64,000 bases of DNA from positions 3,502,805 through 3,566,804 of the forward strand of contig NW_017804020.1 in the NCBI RefSeq assembly GCF_001625305.1. Direction: 5' to 3'. The stretch comes from Branchiostoma belcheri. Taxonomy: Eukaryota > Chordata > Leptocardii > Amphioxiformes > Branchiostomatidae. The notes under the pieces are model-generated. The model saw only the letters and a list, made by a program, of their open reading frames with translations, made no database searches and was not told the DNA's origin. Shown piece by piece: positions 25,201 through 36,385 of this stretch (position 1 is its first letter; the number at the start of each line of letters is the position of its first letter). The translations under genes and the position numbers were made by a program.

Positions 25201-27174
25201 ACTCATTATAAAGAGTTCCATGACCTCATAGCCATACCTTCACTAAAGATGTTAAAAGTTCATGATTGACGAATATACCGTTCCTGGTCCAAGATGGCAA
25301 ACCTCTTATTGCTAACACTGGTCGAAATCAGCACGGGAAGGGCCGCTGATGATGGAATAGTGTTACCTGACCTCAGCTTGCGTTTTTTGTACTGGAAAAC
25401 TTTTACAATGGGCCAAAGAAAAGGGTTACGATTTCTTTGTTGATGAAGAATGCATCATTCTGCAGAGTAGAATTGTTTGAGGAGAGGGCAGAGGTAGTTT
25501 CAGTCAATCAGTGATGGCAAAATGCGGTAGTGGGGGGTGCCGCATAACGCGACACTATTGGTGGACATTAGTACCTGGTTGCTGACAAACCATCTATACA
25601 TGTGTAAAGCAGGTAAATCTGTGACTGTAAGGTTTTCCACTGTCTTGGCTGTGTGTATCACAGATACATGCATGCTCATTACAGCTAGGTGTACATTACG
25701 AACTTCAAGATGAAACGAGAAAAAACAGCTTGGCCTCCACGTTGAGGGCACACTTGGCAAGTGCAACGATGCTCCTTGTTTTACCAGTGACATCAGATGC
25801 ACTTTCAAGTTAATCAAAGACTTTCTTACATTCTATCTAAATTACAGTATCATCAAATTGCTTTTCCAGGGGACTGCAATTCTGTCGTCTGTTTCCAATG
25901 AAAGTTTGTGGCAGCTGATCCACACTTTTGTGACAGCAGTGCTCTGCCATTTTTTGTTGAAATTTAGATCATACTGTTCTTCATTGTAAGTCAAGTTGAA
26001 CAGTCCATAGGTCATCGGGCTTCTACTTGAATAGGAACCCCTAATTCATGGAAGTTCATGGATGTGCTTCAGTTGATGGACCATAAAGAATTGAGAGCTT
26101 GATGCAGGTTAAAGTTTCTTTTTGACAGAGGTGCTCAACAACTGTAAGACTTAGTGAACTGTTAAATCTGATTCATATTTGCTTTAAGGTACATGTGTAA
26201 GCAGACTGAATTGCATGAATTCAAAATTACAATGTCAACCCTCATCTAAAGTTATTTTTCTTACAGTAATCTTACAGCAAAATAAAGAAAATACTGAAAA
26301 TGACCCCGGTACAGCTTTAGCAAGCAAGGGTTGATATTGATACTAGCAAGGGGCACCCAAAGTTGCTACTGGGCTTGCTCATGAATTAGTTCCAGCTCCA
26401 CCCATGTAGTTAGCACAAAACACTCTGGTGCCTGATAGCTTCTCCCATGTGGCTACCCCTGAACAGAGTTTACAGTTTATAGCTACCAGATGTTTTCCTA
26501 TCACAGACATACATGTACAATGTACAAATTCTGGTTGTCTCTGGTCCTGATGAGGGCATGTTTCCCCTACACCACTGTTCCCTTGGGGAGATTATTCTGG
26601 CTGGAGGAGAAATAAATGGGGCACAGCCAGTAATGCCAAATTACAGTGGAATTCACCATACAAATCAGCCATAATGATGCACATGTACTTTTTGTCTTGA
26701 TTAAACAAATGCACAGCATAGACAACAGAGTTGAATGTTTCCGTAATCCTAATTCATCTAATCTATCCAGCTAGAGTGCTTGCCCCATTATATTCTATTC
26801 TTTTTGTCTATATATCTGGAGTCATACCAGGCCAGGCAGTCGTTTAGGACTTTGCGCTAACTGCAGTCCTTTTTGTACATAGTTTTCATAGTTACACAGT
26901 TTAATAGTATCGCAGAGTTTCCGTGACCTGGTGGGTTTCCCCTTCCCAGCCATCTCAGTGGCCTTGATGTCACATAGGGGTCACAGAAACAAAATGAACA
27001 CGCTGTGTCCAAATGGCTGGTGGATGGCGTTGGCTATCATATCCACCATGTAATTTGTAAAGAAAGGCTTATGATTGTATGGGGTAAGATGTTTACATGT
27101 ACATAGTAAAGAGCCTACTATTAGACAATTGCTACAAAGAAACGACAAGTGTCTATTGCTGGCAAGGAATCTTT

Positions 27175-27223
<49 letters not shown>

Positions 27224-30200
27224 CATATATACACGGTCGACACACATACACACGCACATGCGTGCGAACAAAAAATGCACTTAGAATGAAATAACTTAGT
27301 AAACACAAAGCCTAAATTGAAACATTCATACAGTGCGACAAGCTGCAAGACTTTTTATTCCAAGTCTGAGGCCACATGTGTCCATTTTCCCCAGTGGGAC
27401 ACCAAGTCTATTAGGCTTGGACTAAGGGATTAACCATTATATGCCTGTCAGTTGACTGCTGGGGTACATATTGTTTCAGGATGAGCGCAAGTTGTTGGGA
27501 AGTCATGCACATACATTGTAGTCCTTTGCCTTGAATTGACATTTCCTTGGTAATATTGCTTACGAAAATGAACTTTTTGCTGAGCTGTAAGGGAATGATT
27601 CTAATTTGTGCTACTGAAAAAATCTTTTAAAAGATTCATTACAAAAACTGGACAAAGACTAGCTTACATGTAAGTGCACTAAAAAGTTTATGAATGGCCT
27701 GAAAGGCAAAAAGGATTGATCTCTGTTCTCATTCTAGTATAGGAAAGGTGTCCAACAGGCAACATTTGTCAAGGGATGCAATCACAGACTAGAGAAACAA
27801 TGACCCAGATAGAGGCAGCTGTTCTGCCCTTTCCTGGCATGACAGGCTGGCACAGTGGCAGTAATTGATATGGGCCCTGGAGAGCAGCAGTTCTACAGTG
27901 AAGTGGTTTGGGTACCCTGGATACATAGCTATAGGAGACACAGAGGCTTCTCAGCCTGTCCCATGGAAGAATAGTTCTCACTTTGATGTTGATTTATTTT
28001 GTTTATTTGCACATCTTAATCAAGTATGTTGTAACAGTGGGGGTTTATAGGCGCTACCAATTGATCCGGCAAACGGGTCTAGACCTTTTCGGCCGAGCGG
28101 TTAGAGTGTCTGACTGGGGCCCGGGAGGTTGTGGGTTCGAACCCCGGCCCGGGACCAGTGAGGTTTTAACTGTCTCCTCCTGTTTCTTACAGTGTAACTT
28201 GAATAACAAAAACTAAAAGAGAATAGTCCGACATACATGTAGGGCTTGGACAATAAGGATTTAATGAGGACAATAAGTGTTACATGTACCTAAATCTTTG
28301 TTGTTGTAAAGTTGAAAGTTATCACTAACGTTACATGTATTCAGCACAATCAGGATTTAAGACAGGATTTATTCTCACCCCTCGATACTTTTTTACCCTC
28401 GATACACTGAAATATCATACATTTAAAGCTTCTAAGCAATATTTCAGAGATTGTTTTGTGCCAATTCATGTGGTTTAAGGGTTGGCAGGTCTCAGTTTCG
28501 TGCCCTTGGGAAAGACACTCTGCACCCATTTCCTAATAATATACTCAACTGAGGTGAAAATGAGTACCTAACTTCAGCTAGGGAATCCGATGTCTTCTCA
28601 GATATGTGGAGAGCCCATGTTTGAGGAGAGACACACCTCAAGCATGTGTAAGATCCCACCCCACTTTACTCAAAAGACCAGGCTGACGGCCCTTCCCAGT
28701 TTGGGGTTCAAACCTTACAGTCTGGTCAGGCTGTAACAGTGGGGGTTTATAGGTGCTACCAACTCACCCGGCCAATGGGTCTAGACCTTTTCGGCCGAGT
28801 GGTTAGAGTGTCTGCGGGAGCCGTGGGTTCGAACCCCGGCCCGGGACCAGTGGGTTTTTATCTGTTTTTACTGGCTACTCCTGTTTCTTACACATCCACA
28901 CTGTAGCCTTAGGTTTCAGTTCAAATTTTTTTAGAAAAGAACAAACTCTCCCTCTAACCTCATTGATATACATGTACCTTACATATAATATTCCATGTGT
29001 GGCCCTTTGCTAGTACTACTTTTTTCCGAGACAGTGGAAGATGAATGATCCCACTTTTCCTATAATGTGTGGGTTTTGTGATGTTTATTGAAATTGCAAC
29101 AGTGTTAGAGGAGATGTAAGAGAAGAGTAGTTTTCTTTTTGTCTGTAAACTTGGAGAATTTCCACTTTCTGTCGGCGCACAAATGGTACTGTAGCCACTC
29201 CCCCTCTAATTAATCCCATTCCCCCATCCCGTCTCCCTTCCCCCGATCATTCGTGTTTCCACACCTAGCTTGTGTGGCAGCATTTCAGTGTCGGTGCACA
29301 CTACCCTATACCTTGTTGTGTTATCTGTGCATAGACAGAAAGTGGGGTTCTCTTCGGAACTTGTGAAGAAGAGAACCTAGAATGGAATTTGTTGGCCTCA
29401 GCTGAAGGGAGTATTGTATTGCACTGCAGTCTGGCATCTAGGCTGGTGCTGATCATTCCCTTGCCCTATGTCAGTGTCTGCATTCTCCAAGCAGATGTTA
29501 GGCTAGAAAATAGTGATCTTTTCTCACTGGCTGATACAATGTATGTCTTGTATCCAAGTGTCTAATTCTCCGAGTAGATGTTAGGATGTACATGTAAGGC
29601 TAGAAAATTGTGATGTAACTAGCGGTGATTCAAGGACTGTCGGAAAATCTTGTTACAAAGTGATTGAATAGAAATGCATTAAAATGTTGATTTGAATTTC
29701 AGTTTCTCCACAAAACAACCTGAGAACAAAAGCTGGTTCTTCAGCTTTCAGGGAGAGCCTAAAGGAGCTGTCCTTTGAAGAACAAAGACCTCACTCAGAC
29801 CCTGACCTCAATATATCAATGATACTGGTGCATGATCTCCCATTGGGACCTCTAGCTTACATGTACAGCCACTCCAAAACTTGGAGTGTTTCACAAGGAA
29901 TGGCGCAATCCAACTGCTTTGCCATATGGATCAAGTCCTGTACATGTTGGGGTTTTGATCCCAGAATCAAGGGTCCAAGAACTGTTCTGGTGAGCTCTGA
30001 GGCATATGTCAGTTTGGATGGTTAGACAAACTTTGCCGCTCTGTAGACATGGGAACTTTTCAATGTTTTCCGGCAACTTACGATTTTCAACCGTTTTGCT
30101 TGACACCTTACTGATCTTGACGTGGGTATTTTTCTAAAACTACCTGCCTTGAATTCTGTCCATGTTCAAAATTTGTCCCCAAGGGGGGGGGGTCTATGTT

Positions 30201-33200
30201 GTTTTGTGATTGTCAGCCTTTTTGACATCCACTAAGTTAAACTTGAAGTCCAGGGCTAAAACTTTAAGCCCCTGAAGCCCCAAACACACACAAAAACCCA
30301 CAGAGGCCTGCCACAGAGGCTAGTATTCCGAGTGGATATAAGGCCACACCAATTTAATTTGTTGGTTCTCGGACTTACCTCTTCATTTTTTTCTGACTTC
30401 AAAATAAAGAAAAAGATTTCTGTTTTTACATTTATGAGTGCCTGCTTGTAGGAAACACTGTTTTGCAAGGTTATCAGCTCTGTGTTAAGTTACCTCATTG
30501 AAAACTGAACTGAAGCATGGCCATGACGGCATTACTTTAAAGAGAAGACAGAGCTCGCGTCACCCAGCAGTGGTGCTACCTGACCTTGACTTTGCTGACG
30601 ATATTTGTCTTCTAGAAGACACTATCAAAGCTGCTCAAGAGTTTCTGTACAGGGTAGAGCATGCCACACAGGATATTGGACTTTATTTAAATGCACTTAA
30701 GACTAAATTTATGCACCTTAACCCTCCAACAAGGCCCCAGGCCTTGCTGTCTAGTGATGGCTCTACTATTGAGCAAGTGGATGACTTTTAAATACCTTGG
30801 CAGTTATGGTAACACAGTCCATGATGTGAATGTAGGNNNNNNNNNNNNNNNNNNNNTTTAATAGGATATGACAGTACTTTCTCAGGTCTTTTGGTTATTT
30901 TCCTTCAGTCTAGAAGTAGAACAAAATAATTTGAGCTAGCCTTCTCAGGAAATTTGCATTTCTTTCATGGGTGGCTCAGGCCAACCTTCTTTGGTCATTC
31001 AGCTGACCCCAATTCCCCCCATGGGTCAACCTCTAAGGGGCAACCTTTTGTTAGAGGGCCTCTGTTGGTGGAGGAATACTGGAAAAACTGATTTGAGGAC
31101 ACTGATTTGAGCAGTACTAAACAACCAGTCAGAGATATCTGCATGTTTGATGATGACTGTTCGGCAGTATGTTTTTATATCCAAACTATTTTGTACTATT
31201 GACTATCAAGTTGCAGGCAGGTCTATCTAAATAAGTAATCATGAGTCAACTGCTATAGAACACTTCTCTTTCTGTATGACCTGTAACAACTTGGGGGTTG
31301 CTTGAGTAGGTGTCACAGCTGGGTTTGGTAGGATAGCCTGACTCCCTCTGTTGGGAGAAGCTCCAATGAGAGTTAGTGTTACACAGGGATAGGACACCTG
31401 TCATGAAGGTATTTAGCAGGCACACACATACCATGCATGTACATGTGTGCCAGATTTGGTAGGAGCCCTGGTGTGACTAATGAAGATTTTCTAGGAGTGT
31501 GGGCCAACCCTATAAGGATTTGTTTGTTTGTTTTAACAATCATGTGGGTGGGACCATAACTAATCAATGCTCAAGCCAGTAGCAATCTAAGATTTGTAAG
31601 CACCCACAAGAGCCGCATCCACTTTTAGGTACACTCTGGATGCACAATGTATCTAAACATGTAAGATTCCTTTTCTTTACTGCTACAGAATATTCACCCC
31701 TATCAGTCCATCACCTGCGCATGTAGTAAGTATATCTCAAGGAGGGGGCAGCAGGAGTTTGTTTTAATCATAGACCAAATTTACACTTCAAGCATCCCCT
31801 GGTCTGTTGTATTGTATAATAATCTTAGGTATAGATTGTTCTGAAATCTACTTTTCTTACAGGAAAAAATCTTTTTCTAACACTTTTTTGCACTGAGCTA
31901 ATTAAGGGTAAAGGCTTACATGATAGTAGAGCACGGTACGTATTGTCTCTGAAAAATGAAAAAAATCCATGTGATAATTTTTTCGCAACTTCCAATGACC
32001 ATAACCCACCCATATGGCGCTTATAGAACGCACTATCGGGGTAATTGGGCAAACAAAGGTCACGCGAAGGGTGCCTGGAGGTAGACCGGCAAGACTTTGC
32101 TGGATGGCGAACATAACATCACCAATAAATGCTACAATAAATGCCAGTGAGGCAGGGCAATTGCCCAGGGAATACATCAATGTACATGTAATAGGAAACC
32201 TCACATGACATGGTGTTACCTCTTACACACCGACAAGGAGAGACAAAACATTCCTGGCAAAAGTTACTGATTCAGTCAATATTGATTACTGGTTGTTGGA
32301 AATTTTTAATTGATTGATGGAGCCCAAGGGCAGAGCTCTGTCACCTCCATGATTGTCGGAGTCAAGTCGGGTTTTGGTGCACAGCAACTATCTGCCAACT
32401 CCTGAAAATCGTTCATGATCACTAAAAATTGTGCTCTGATGGAGAAAACATTGGACATATATTACTGAGTCAATGAAAATGTCATTTAGAGCTCGCAGAC
32501 TCGTCATTTGGTTGATTTGTGCACAATGTGACAGGTATAAGGGAGCAAGGCTAAAGACCCCCCAGGATTTGCCACGCCTTTAACATTCAACAATAAGCTT
32601 TACTTCACCAAACTGAGGGAAAACCTGGTTTAAGTTCCCAGAATTCTGCAGAATTCTGCATCCAGTTCGCAGAATTCTGCAGGATTCTGCAGAATTCTGC
32701 ACAGAATTCTGCATCCAGGTCGCAGAATTCTGCATCCAGGTCGCAGAATTCTGCAGAATTTGGCTAGTCCCCAGGGGTTCATCAATGATGGCTACGTATT
32801 CCTAACTTCATTTGTTCCTACCAGATGTGATATTTAGCCATTTGGGTTTAAAGTGAATGATATTTGGGAGGTTGTCCCAAATTAAACTGGAACTCCCAAA
32901 TTAAACTGGAGGGTGTTGTATGATATTAGATTTATTCAGATTAATGTAGATGTCCCACACTGATGTAGTTCAACCTTCTGCGTACGTTTCAGTTTGAACG
33001 TTTCCTGCGGAGTGAGGGGACGTCTGTAGCCACGGTGTACGCTCCCATCATGTTCCCTCCTGCCTCTGTACTCATGTTTAAGGAGTACCCTGATGGTAAG
33101 GCCTTTCATCAGCATTCAAGGCGCAAATCTTACCACAGTTCATGACACAAATCTTACCACAGTTCATGACACAAATCTTACCACAGTTCAAGACACAAAT

Positions 33201-34472
33201 CTTACCACAGTTCAAGACACAAATCTTACCACAGTTCAAGACACAAATCTTACCACAGTTCAAGACACAAATCTTACCACAGTTCAAGACACAAATCTTA
33301 CCACAGTTTACTATCACATCTTACTAACAAGTGTTCTAGTCAGCCTGAATTTTTTTCTGTTATCTCAACTCCAATAATCCTAGGGGGTTCTAGCGGCATG
33401 CTCCACAGAAAAATTTAAAAATCTTTACTCTCTAAAATGCTATTTCCTGCTTTTTGAGAGGCAAATTTTGCTAGTAGGCTATAAGCTTTTAGTTTAACAA
33501 TCTCTTTCCATATCTTTACACCTTGATTTTTGTCCGTCAAAAGATGATGGATTGGGTAAAATTTTTGTCTGTCATGACCAGCAAAATTCTGTCCATTGAT
33601 GGAAAGACAGACACTATCTAGAACATTGGTTCTGACCCAGCCTAACGACATGTCCTAATGACCCCTCATAGGTTCCCAGTCTCTGGTGGCGACCGCTTCT
33701 CTCCTGAGCGTGAACCCAGACCGTGTTGTCGCCAAGCGGATCGTGCTGAGCGGCCATCCCTTCAAGATCAACAGGAGACTGGCAGTGGTTAGATACATGT
33801 TCTTCAACAGAGGTAAGCATTGCAGAATTCATAGGAAAACTACATCTAGTTTTTCAACTTCTGTCATAGCCCAGTCTTTCCATTATGTCCCCATGTTTCT
33901 AACTGTTTGCCTGTTACATTGTTACATGTACTATCCAGAGGACATTCTGTGGTTTAAGCCAGTGGAGTTGAGAACCAAGTGGGGGAGAAGAGGTCATATC
34001 AAGGAGCCTATTGGTGAGTATCTTAGACAAACCTACATCCTTACAGAGAGTACTAGGGCCTTGTGCGCAGTGTTAGCTATTAAAAGAGTATTACACTTCA
34101 TCTCAAACATTATGCTACAAGTCCAGGCCTCCAAACCGCTGTCTTTTTAGGACCATGTTTGCCAAAATTAAGTTGTTTGCTTCTTTTGTGGTGTACATTA
34201 AATTTTTACTGGTGTGCCCATTTTTTTTGCCAACAACTTAGTCTGGAGCCCTTACTTTACCCGTACTTGACTTTGGATCTTGTCATTTTCCAGGGACACA
34301 TGGGCACATGAAGTGTTTCTTTGATGGCCAGCTGAAGTCCCAGGACACAGTGCTGATGAATCTGTACAAAAGAGTCTACCCAAAGTGGACCTATGACCCT
34401 GAGGTCAACATGCCTCCAGCTGAGCAACCTCTGACCTCGGAGGTCACCAGTATGGAGGAAGAGATGGCATAA
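10255..34472 (+). CDS. TSR1: Pre-rRNA-processing protein TSR1 (21 exons, ~807 aa)
   Basis: TSR1 is a GTPase-like but non-catalytic 40S assembly factor related to BMS1, acting in late nuclear and cytoplasmic pre-40S maturation. Exons: 10255-10363, 11000-11070, 11532-11618, 12038-12232, 12798-12914, 13426-13536, 13872-13985, 14445-14618, 15166-15325, 16697-16800, 21254-21364, 21872-22035, 22462-22612, 22871-22922, 23093-23151, 23492-23554, 23682-23765, 32993-33095, 33672-33812, 33939-34013, 34294-34472. The 808 codons (stop included) join in frame; human TSR1 is 804 aa. Landmarks seen are the basic start [39 protein letters not shown], an acidic exon 11, [36 protein letters not shown] and [17 protein letters not shown]. 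All are TSR1 signatures in family order. The exon 8 donor (ATG|GTTCGT) is weak. Intron 10 hosts a - strand gene and intron 17 is 9.2 kb of repeats. Confidence 0.97.
14807..15097. repeat. Possible interspersed repeat in TSR1 intron 8
   Basis: The start of this stretch (TCTTTATCTGTA, then a variant of CTGGTATAA) recurs near 46688. An uninterrupted - strand frame covers it but shows no recognised domain. The limits are approximate. Confidence 0.3.
16550..16640. repeat. Repeat A, copy 1 (TSR1 intron 9)
   Basis: About 90 bp starting GATGTAACTTAGTTAGCTAT, just upstream of exon 10. Near-identical copies start at 20746 and 23858, all in TSR1 introns and all in the same orientation. Confidence 0.8.
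17046..17325. repeat. Repeat B, left copy flanking the nested gene
   Basis: About 280 bp from TGTTAAGCTTGTAAGTT to CTTGATTGAAACAGCTGTTAG. A diverged direct copy lies at 19960-20242. Shared words inside include GAAAAAGATTTTCAC and AAGAATGGTATGGCCCAGTG. The two copies enclose the nested - strand gene. Confidence 0.8.
17895..19905 (-). CDS. Nested gene: putative membrane protein with amyloid-like motif and TPR-like region (3 exons, ~441 aa)
   Basis: This gene lies on the opposite strand inside TSR1 intron 10. Exons in transcript order are 19905-19693, 19506-19481 (26 nt) and 18981-17895. Donors are AAG|GTAGGT and CAG|GTAAGG, and acceptors are CACAG and TTCCAG. The frame is continuous to the stop. 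Exon 1 has a 20-residue hydrophobic stretch (about 48-67), so a single membrane segment is likely. Residues 96-117 are a Gly/Asn/Ser/Val-rich stretch with core VQGDGNLTV, resembling RHIM-like or amyloid signalling motifs. Residues ~160-440 form repeated amphipathic helix pairs of TPR type (for example [19 protein letters not shown] and [19 protein letters not shown]). Exon 3 alone is well supported as coding; the two upstream exons are inferred from splice sites and frame. The family is not recognised with certainty. Confidence 0.65.
19960..20242. repeat. Repeat B, right copy flanking the nested gene
   Basis: Direct copy of 17046-17325, diverged by substitutions and small gaps but alignable end to end by eye. 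Confidence 0.8.
20620..20740. repeat. Degenerate ACCAACTGAAAATCAGT tandem words
   Basis: Several imperfect copies of a 17-19 bp word precede repeat A copy 2. The same words precede copy 3 (about 23800-23853), so they belong to the same repeat unit. Confidence 0.6.
20746..21215. repeat. Repeat A, copy 2, split by a MITE
   Basis: Copy 2 of repeat A runs from 20746. Comparison with copy 3 shows that its right half (ending CTGATGATAATAG) resumes after the MITE at 20878-21127, so the MITE inserted into an existing repeat. Exon 11 of TSR1 begins 39 bp further on. Confidence 0.7.
20878..21127. mobile_element. 250-bp MITE with ~80-bp inverted ends
   Basis: The left arm includes CACCTAAGTGCTTACGTTTC and GATGTCTATCAGACACCTTC; the right arm has the exact reverse complement of both. 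The ends are GGATATAG and CTATATCC. The interior is short and non-coding. Confidence 0.9.
23858..24003. repeat. Repeat A, copy 3 (TSR1 intron 17)
   Basis: Uninterrupted copy of the repeat, ending near CTGATGATAATAG. It starts 93 bp after exon 17. Confidence 0.75.
24029..24592 (+). repeat. Left arm of a ~560-bp inverted repeat
   Basis: This arm is the reverse complement, nearly base for base, of 32380-32929. It contains a tandem array of GAATTCTGCA words (about 24187-24325) where the two arms differ in copy number. Both arms lie in TSR1 intron 17. Confidence 0.9.
24593..28030. other. TSR1 intron 17, left repeat-poor part
   Basis: No supported exon. A third patch of GAATTCTGCAG words lies at 25047-25095 and a CA microsatellite at 27177-27221. 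The rest is unassigned intron. Confidence 0.5.
27177..27221. repeat. (CA)n microsatellite
   Basis: More than 20 uninterrupted CA dinucleotides in TSR1 intron 17, followed by degenerate CACACATA words. Confidence 0.95.
28031..28191 (+). mobile_element. tRNA-derived SINE, copy 1
   Basis: The sequence carries an A-box-like GGCCGAGCGGTTAGAG (from 28091) and a B-box GGTTCGAAC (28134-28142), the internal RNA polymerase III promoter of tRNA genes. Flanking words GTAACAGTGGGGGTTTATAG and CTCCTGTTTCTTACA are shared with copy 2, so this is a SINE rather than a tRNA gene. Confidence 0.8.
28440..28730 (+). mobile_element. SINE-like core repeat
   Basis: Contains GTGCCCTTGGGAAAGACAC followed by AGGTGAAAATGAGTACCTAAC and later AAGACCAGGCTGACGGCCC. 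This is the style of widespread metazoan SINE cores. It directly abuts the second tRNA-derived SINE. The assignment is from memory of such repeats and the limits are approximate. Confidence 0.5.
28733..28891 (+). mobile_element. tRNA-derived SINE, copy 2
   Basis: Second copy of the element at 28031, with the same A-box-like word, B-box (from 28826) and end word. A short deletion lies between the boxes relative to copy 1. Confidence 0.8.
30498..30836 (+). mobile_element. LINE reverse-transcriptase fragment
   Basis: The frame contains [13 protein letters not shown], the FADD catalytic motif of LINE reverse transcriptases, followed by a segment ending near QVDDF. The expected continuation KYLGS is present but one base out of frame near 30790, so the copy is broken. 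It runs into the N gap. It lies in TSR1 intron 17 on the sense strand. Confidence 0.85.
30837..30856. other. Assembly gap (20 N)
   Basis: Twenty undetermined bases inside TSR1 intron 17, at the edge of the LINE fragment. The true gap length is unknown. Confidence 1.
30857..32379. other. TSR1 intron 17, right part
   Basis: No supported exon or recognised element was found. The right arm of the inverted repeat starts at its end. Confidence 0.4.
32380..32929 (-). repeat. Right arm of the ~560-bp inverted repeat
   Basis: Reverse complement of 24029-24592, with the GAATTCTGCA array at about 32640-32757. It ends about 63 bp before TSR1 exon 18. Confidence 0.9.
33118..33310. repeat. 24-bp minisatellite in TSR1 intron 18
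   Basis: Eight copies of a 24-bp unit with core CACAAATCTTACCACAGTTC, starting about 22 bp after the exon 18 donor. As 24 is a multiple of three, long frames stay open on both strands; these are artefacts of the repeat. Each unit carries an acceptor-like TTACCACAG. Confidence 0.95.
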
Positions 34473-35186
34473 GGCTGTTAGATGTGTCAAAGGTCATGAT
34501 TGTTATCTTCAGATTTGATGTCAATGTATAAGATTGCTTAAAAGTTTCATCTTAAAACCAGATAAATGGATGTTACTGTTTGTGTCCAAGACAATACCAA
34601 GACAAAGAGTATAGATGTACAATCAGTCATGTATAATAATGACATCAAAGGACAAAGATCAAAAGTTGTTCCTTATGTCAAAAAGGTTGTTAAGAGAAAG
34701 AGTGCACATGATGTACTGACAAAAGGTTATGAAAGAAACGTTTACATGTATATCAGACAGCAATAAGAGGAACAAAAAAAAATGAAAGGGTTCATGTTGT
34801 CAATTCCCTTCAATCCTAGTGCTTATTCTACTGGTATCAGAATATGTAAGGATATGATATTCATCTAGCAGATGAGCACCATGATTGGGGCATTTCAAGA
34901 GACAAGCGTACAAAGAATTTGGTCAACTTTGGTGGTCATCCACAAAAGCAAAGTATAAACTAATGTTAGTGTTAATATTAACTTATTAACCAACTTGTAA
35001 TCGGTTCCCTATATAAGATATTGGTTGTGATGAAACTGGTTCCCAGTTGATGTTAAGAATTAGAAAGCTAACATCTGTAGGTGTGACCTCGAGGTTGTGG
35101 TTAATATTAACTCGCTAACCTACCCACCTTTGGTGGGGCAACAAAATCAACGTCTTCCATTTTGCCTGCACACCAGACATGTTGAG

Positions 35187-35215
35187 GTTGCCTAGGCAAC
35201 TGTTGCCATAGATAC
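35187..35215. promoter_or_regulatory. Tandem RFX X-box-like pair
   Basis: GTTGCCTAGGCAAC (35187-35200) is a perfect 14-bp palindrome of RFX X-box type. One base later comes GTTGCCATAGATAC (35202-35215), a second, weaker site. They lie about 700 bp after the TSR1 stop, probably within or near its 3' UTR. Confidence 0.45.
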
Positions 35216-36223
35216 ATGCTCCTGGTCGTGTGAATAAAAAGTGTTACACTTGATAAAGTTAGTTAAGACTTAATGGGTTTGGAAAGGGTGGAGGGTTACA
35301 ATAGTTGTACATATGGGCCTGTACGGGTAGGAATGGGAATGGGGTAGGATAAGTGATAAGGTTAGGGTAGCAGAGAGAGAATTTAGGGAAGTAAGTCATT
35401 AGAAATATCAGAAGGCTAAATAGTTGTGGAATCTCCAACATTATTATATACTGCAGGAAAGGACACATTGATTATTGCCAAGTGAAACTGGATTATGTTA
35501 AGAACCATGTTTGGATACTTGTTTCATTGTATGTACTAGTATAGTATAGTAGTAATTTGGATGTCTAGTGTTATGCAGATTCACGTAGAAATGTAGTGGT
35601 CTTGTCCTACCCAGCCATGGTTTATAGAACCAGTGGTGGATTAGATTTTAGAAGACAGCATGTTCTGGGCTCAATCTATAGGAAGAAGTGATGGTACTGA
35701 CTGTACTTCAAGTGCCACAATAGAAGTTGCCAAACTACCATTACATGTATGTATATACATGTCTTGTAATTCTGTGGCATATTTTAGTGGTTGTCTGCTG
35801 TAGCTAGTAGTATAAATAGAATGAGTTTCCTTCCTTCAAACAAGGTGTAGTCTGAGACATGGTCAGCATTGAAGCAAATGTGAAAAGGTATGGTATGTAC
35901 AGAATTACTATAATTGTCACCTTTGCCAAGGTTATGTTTTTGGTAATATGAGCTCGTAGTACTACCGGTACTGTATTTTTAATATGTTTCCATATTTTTT
36001 TCATGTTCAGATAATTTGCTTGATGTGAAATTTTCATAGATAGATATGAAAAGAAGTTGCAGTTACAAACTTTATTGTAACTGCCTTTCTTCAATGATGT
36101 TTTTGTCAGTTGCATTACAGGATTCTACAAGATATTACAAAAGTATTGGTGTGGTGTACGCGTGAATAAATGTAAACGTAAGAGTGATTACGTGTGTGTG
36201 TGGGAAAGATTGTGGTTGCAAGA

Positions 36224-36385
36224 TAATCTCCAAGCAGATCCGTATCGGTGGCAAAAATACTGTATCAAATTGGCCAGGCAGTATCCATTAGCCAGAGAAG
36301 GTCCATGGCCACCGACGGTGGCGAGCTATGGCTATGGCTAAAGGATACTGTCTTTTGCCACCGATAGGGATCTGCTTGGAGATTA
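36224..36385. mobile_element. Palindromic hAT-type MITE
   Basis: Inverted ends TAATCTCCAAGCAGATC and GATCTGCTTGGAGATTA, with inner words TATCGGTGGCAAAA and TTTTGCCACCGATA. An 8-bp direct repeat GTTGCAAG flanks it, which fits the hAT superfamily. A related fragment lies at 60006-60120. Confidence 0.85.

Noticed and set aside
28091..28142. Possible tRNA gene
   Set aside because: A- and B-boxes are present, but the same unit with shared flanks recurs at 28733-28891 and no full cloverleaf is evident, so it is a SINE.
33078..33377. Repetitive open frames on both strands ([12 protein letters not shown] and [12 protein letters not shown])
   Set aside because: They are artefacts of the 24-bp minisatellite in TSR1 intron 18.
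10364..34293. C/D-box snoRNA in TSR1 introns (vertebrate TSR1 hosts SNORD91)
   Set aside because: I looked for RTGATGA with CTGA 60-90 bases later. Candidates at 12286 and 31150 have the C box but no fitting D box.
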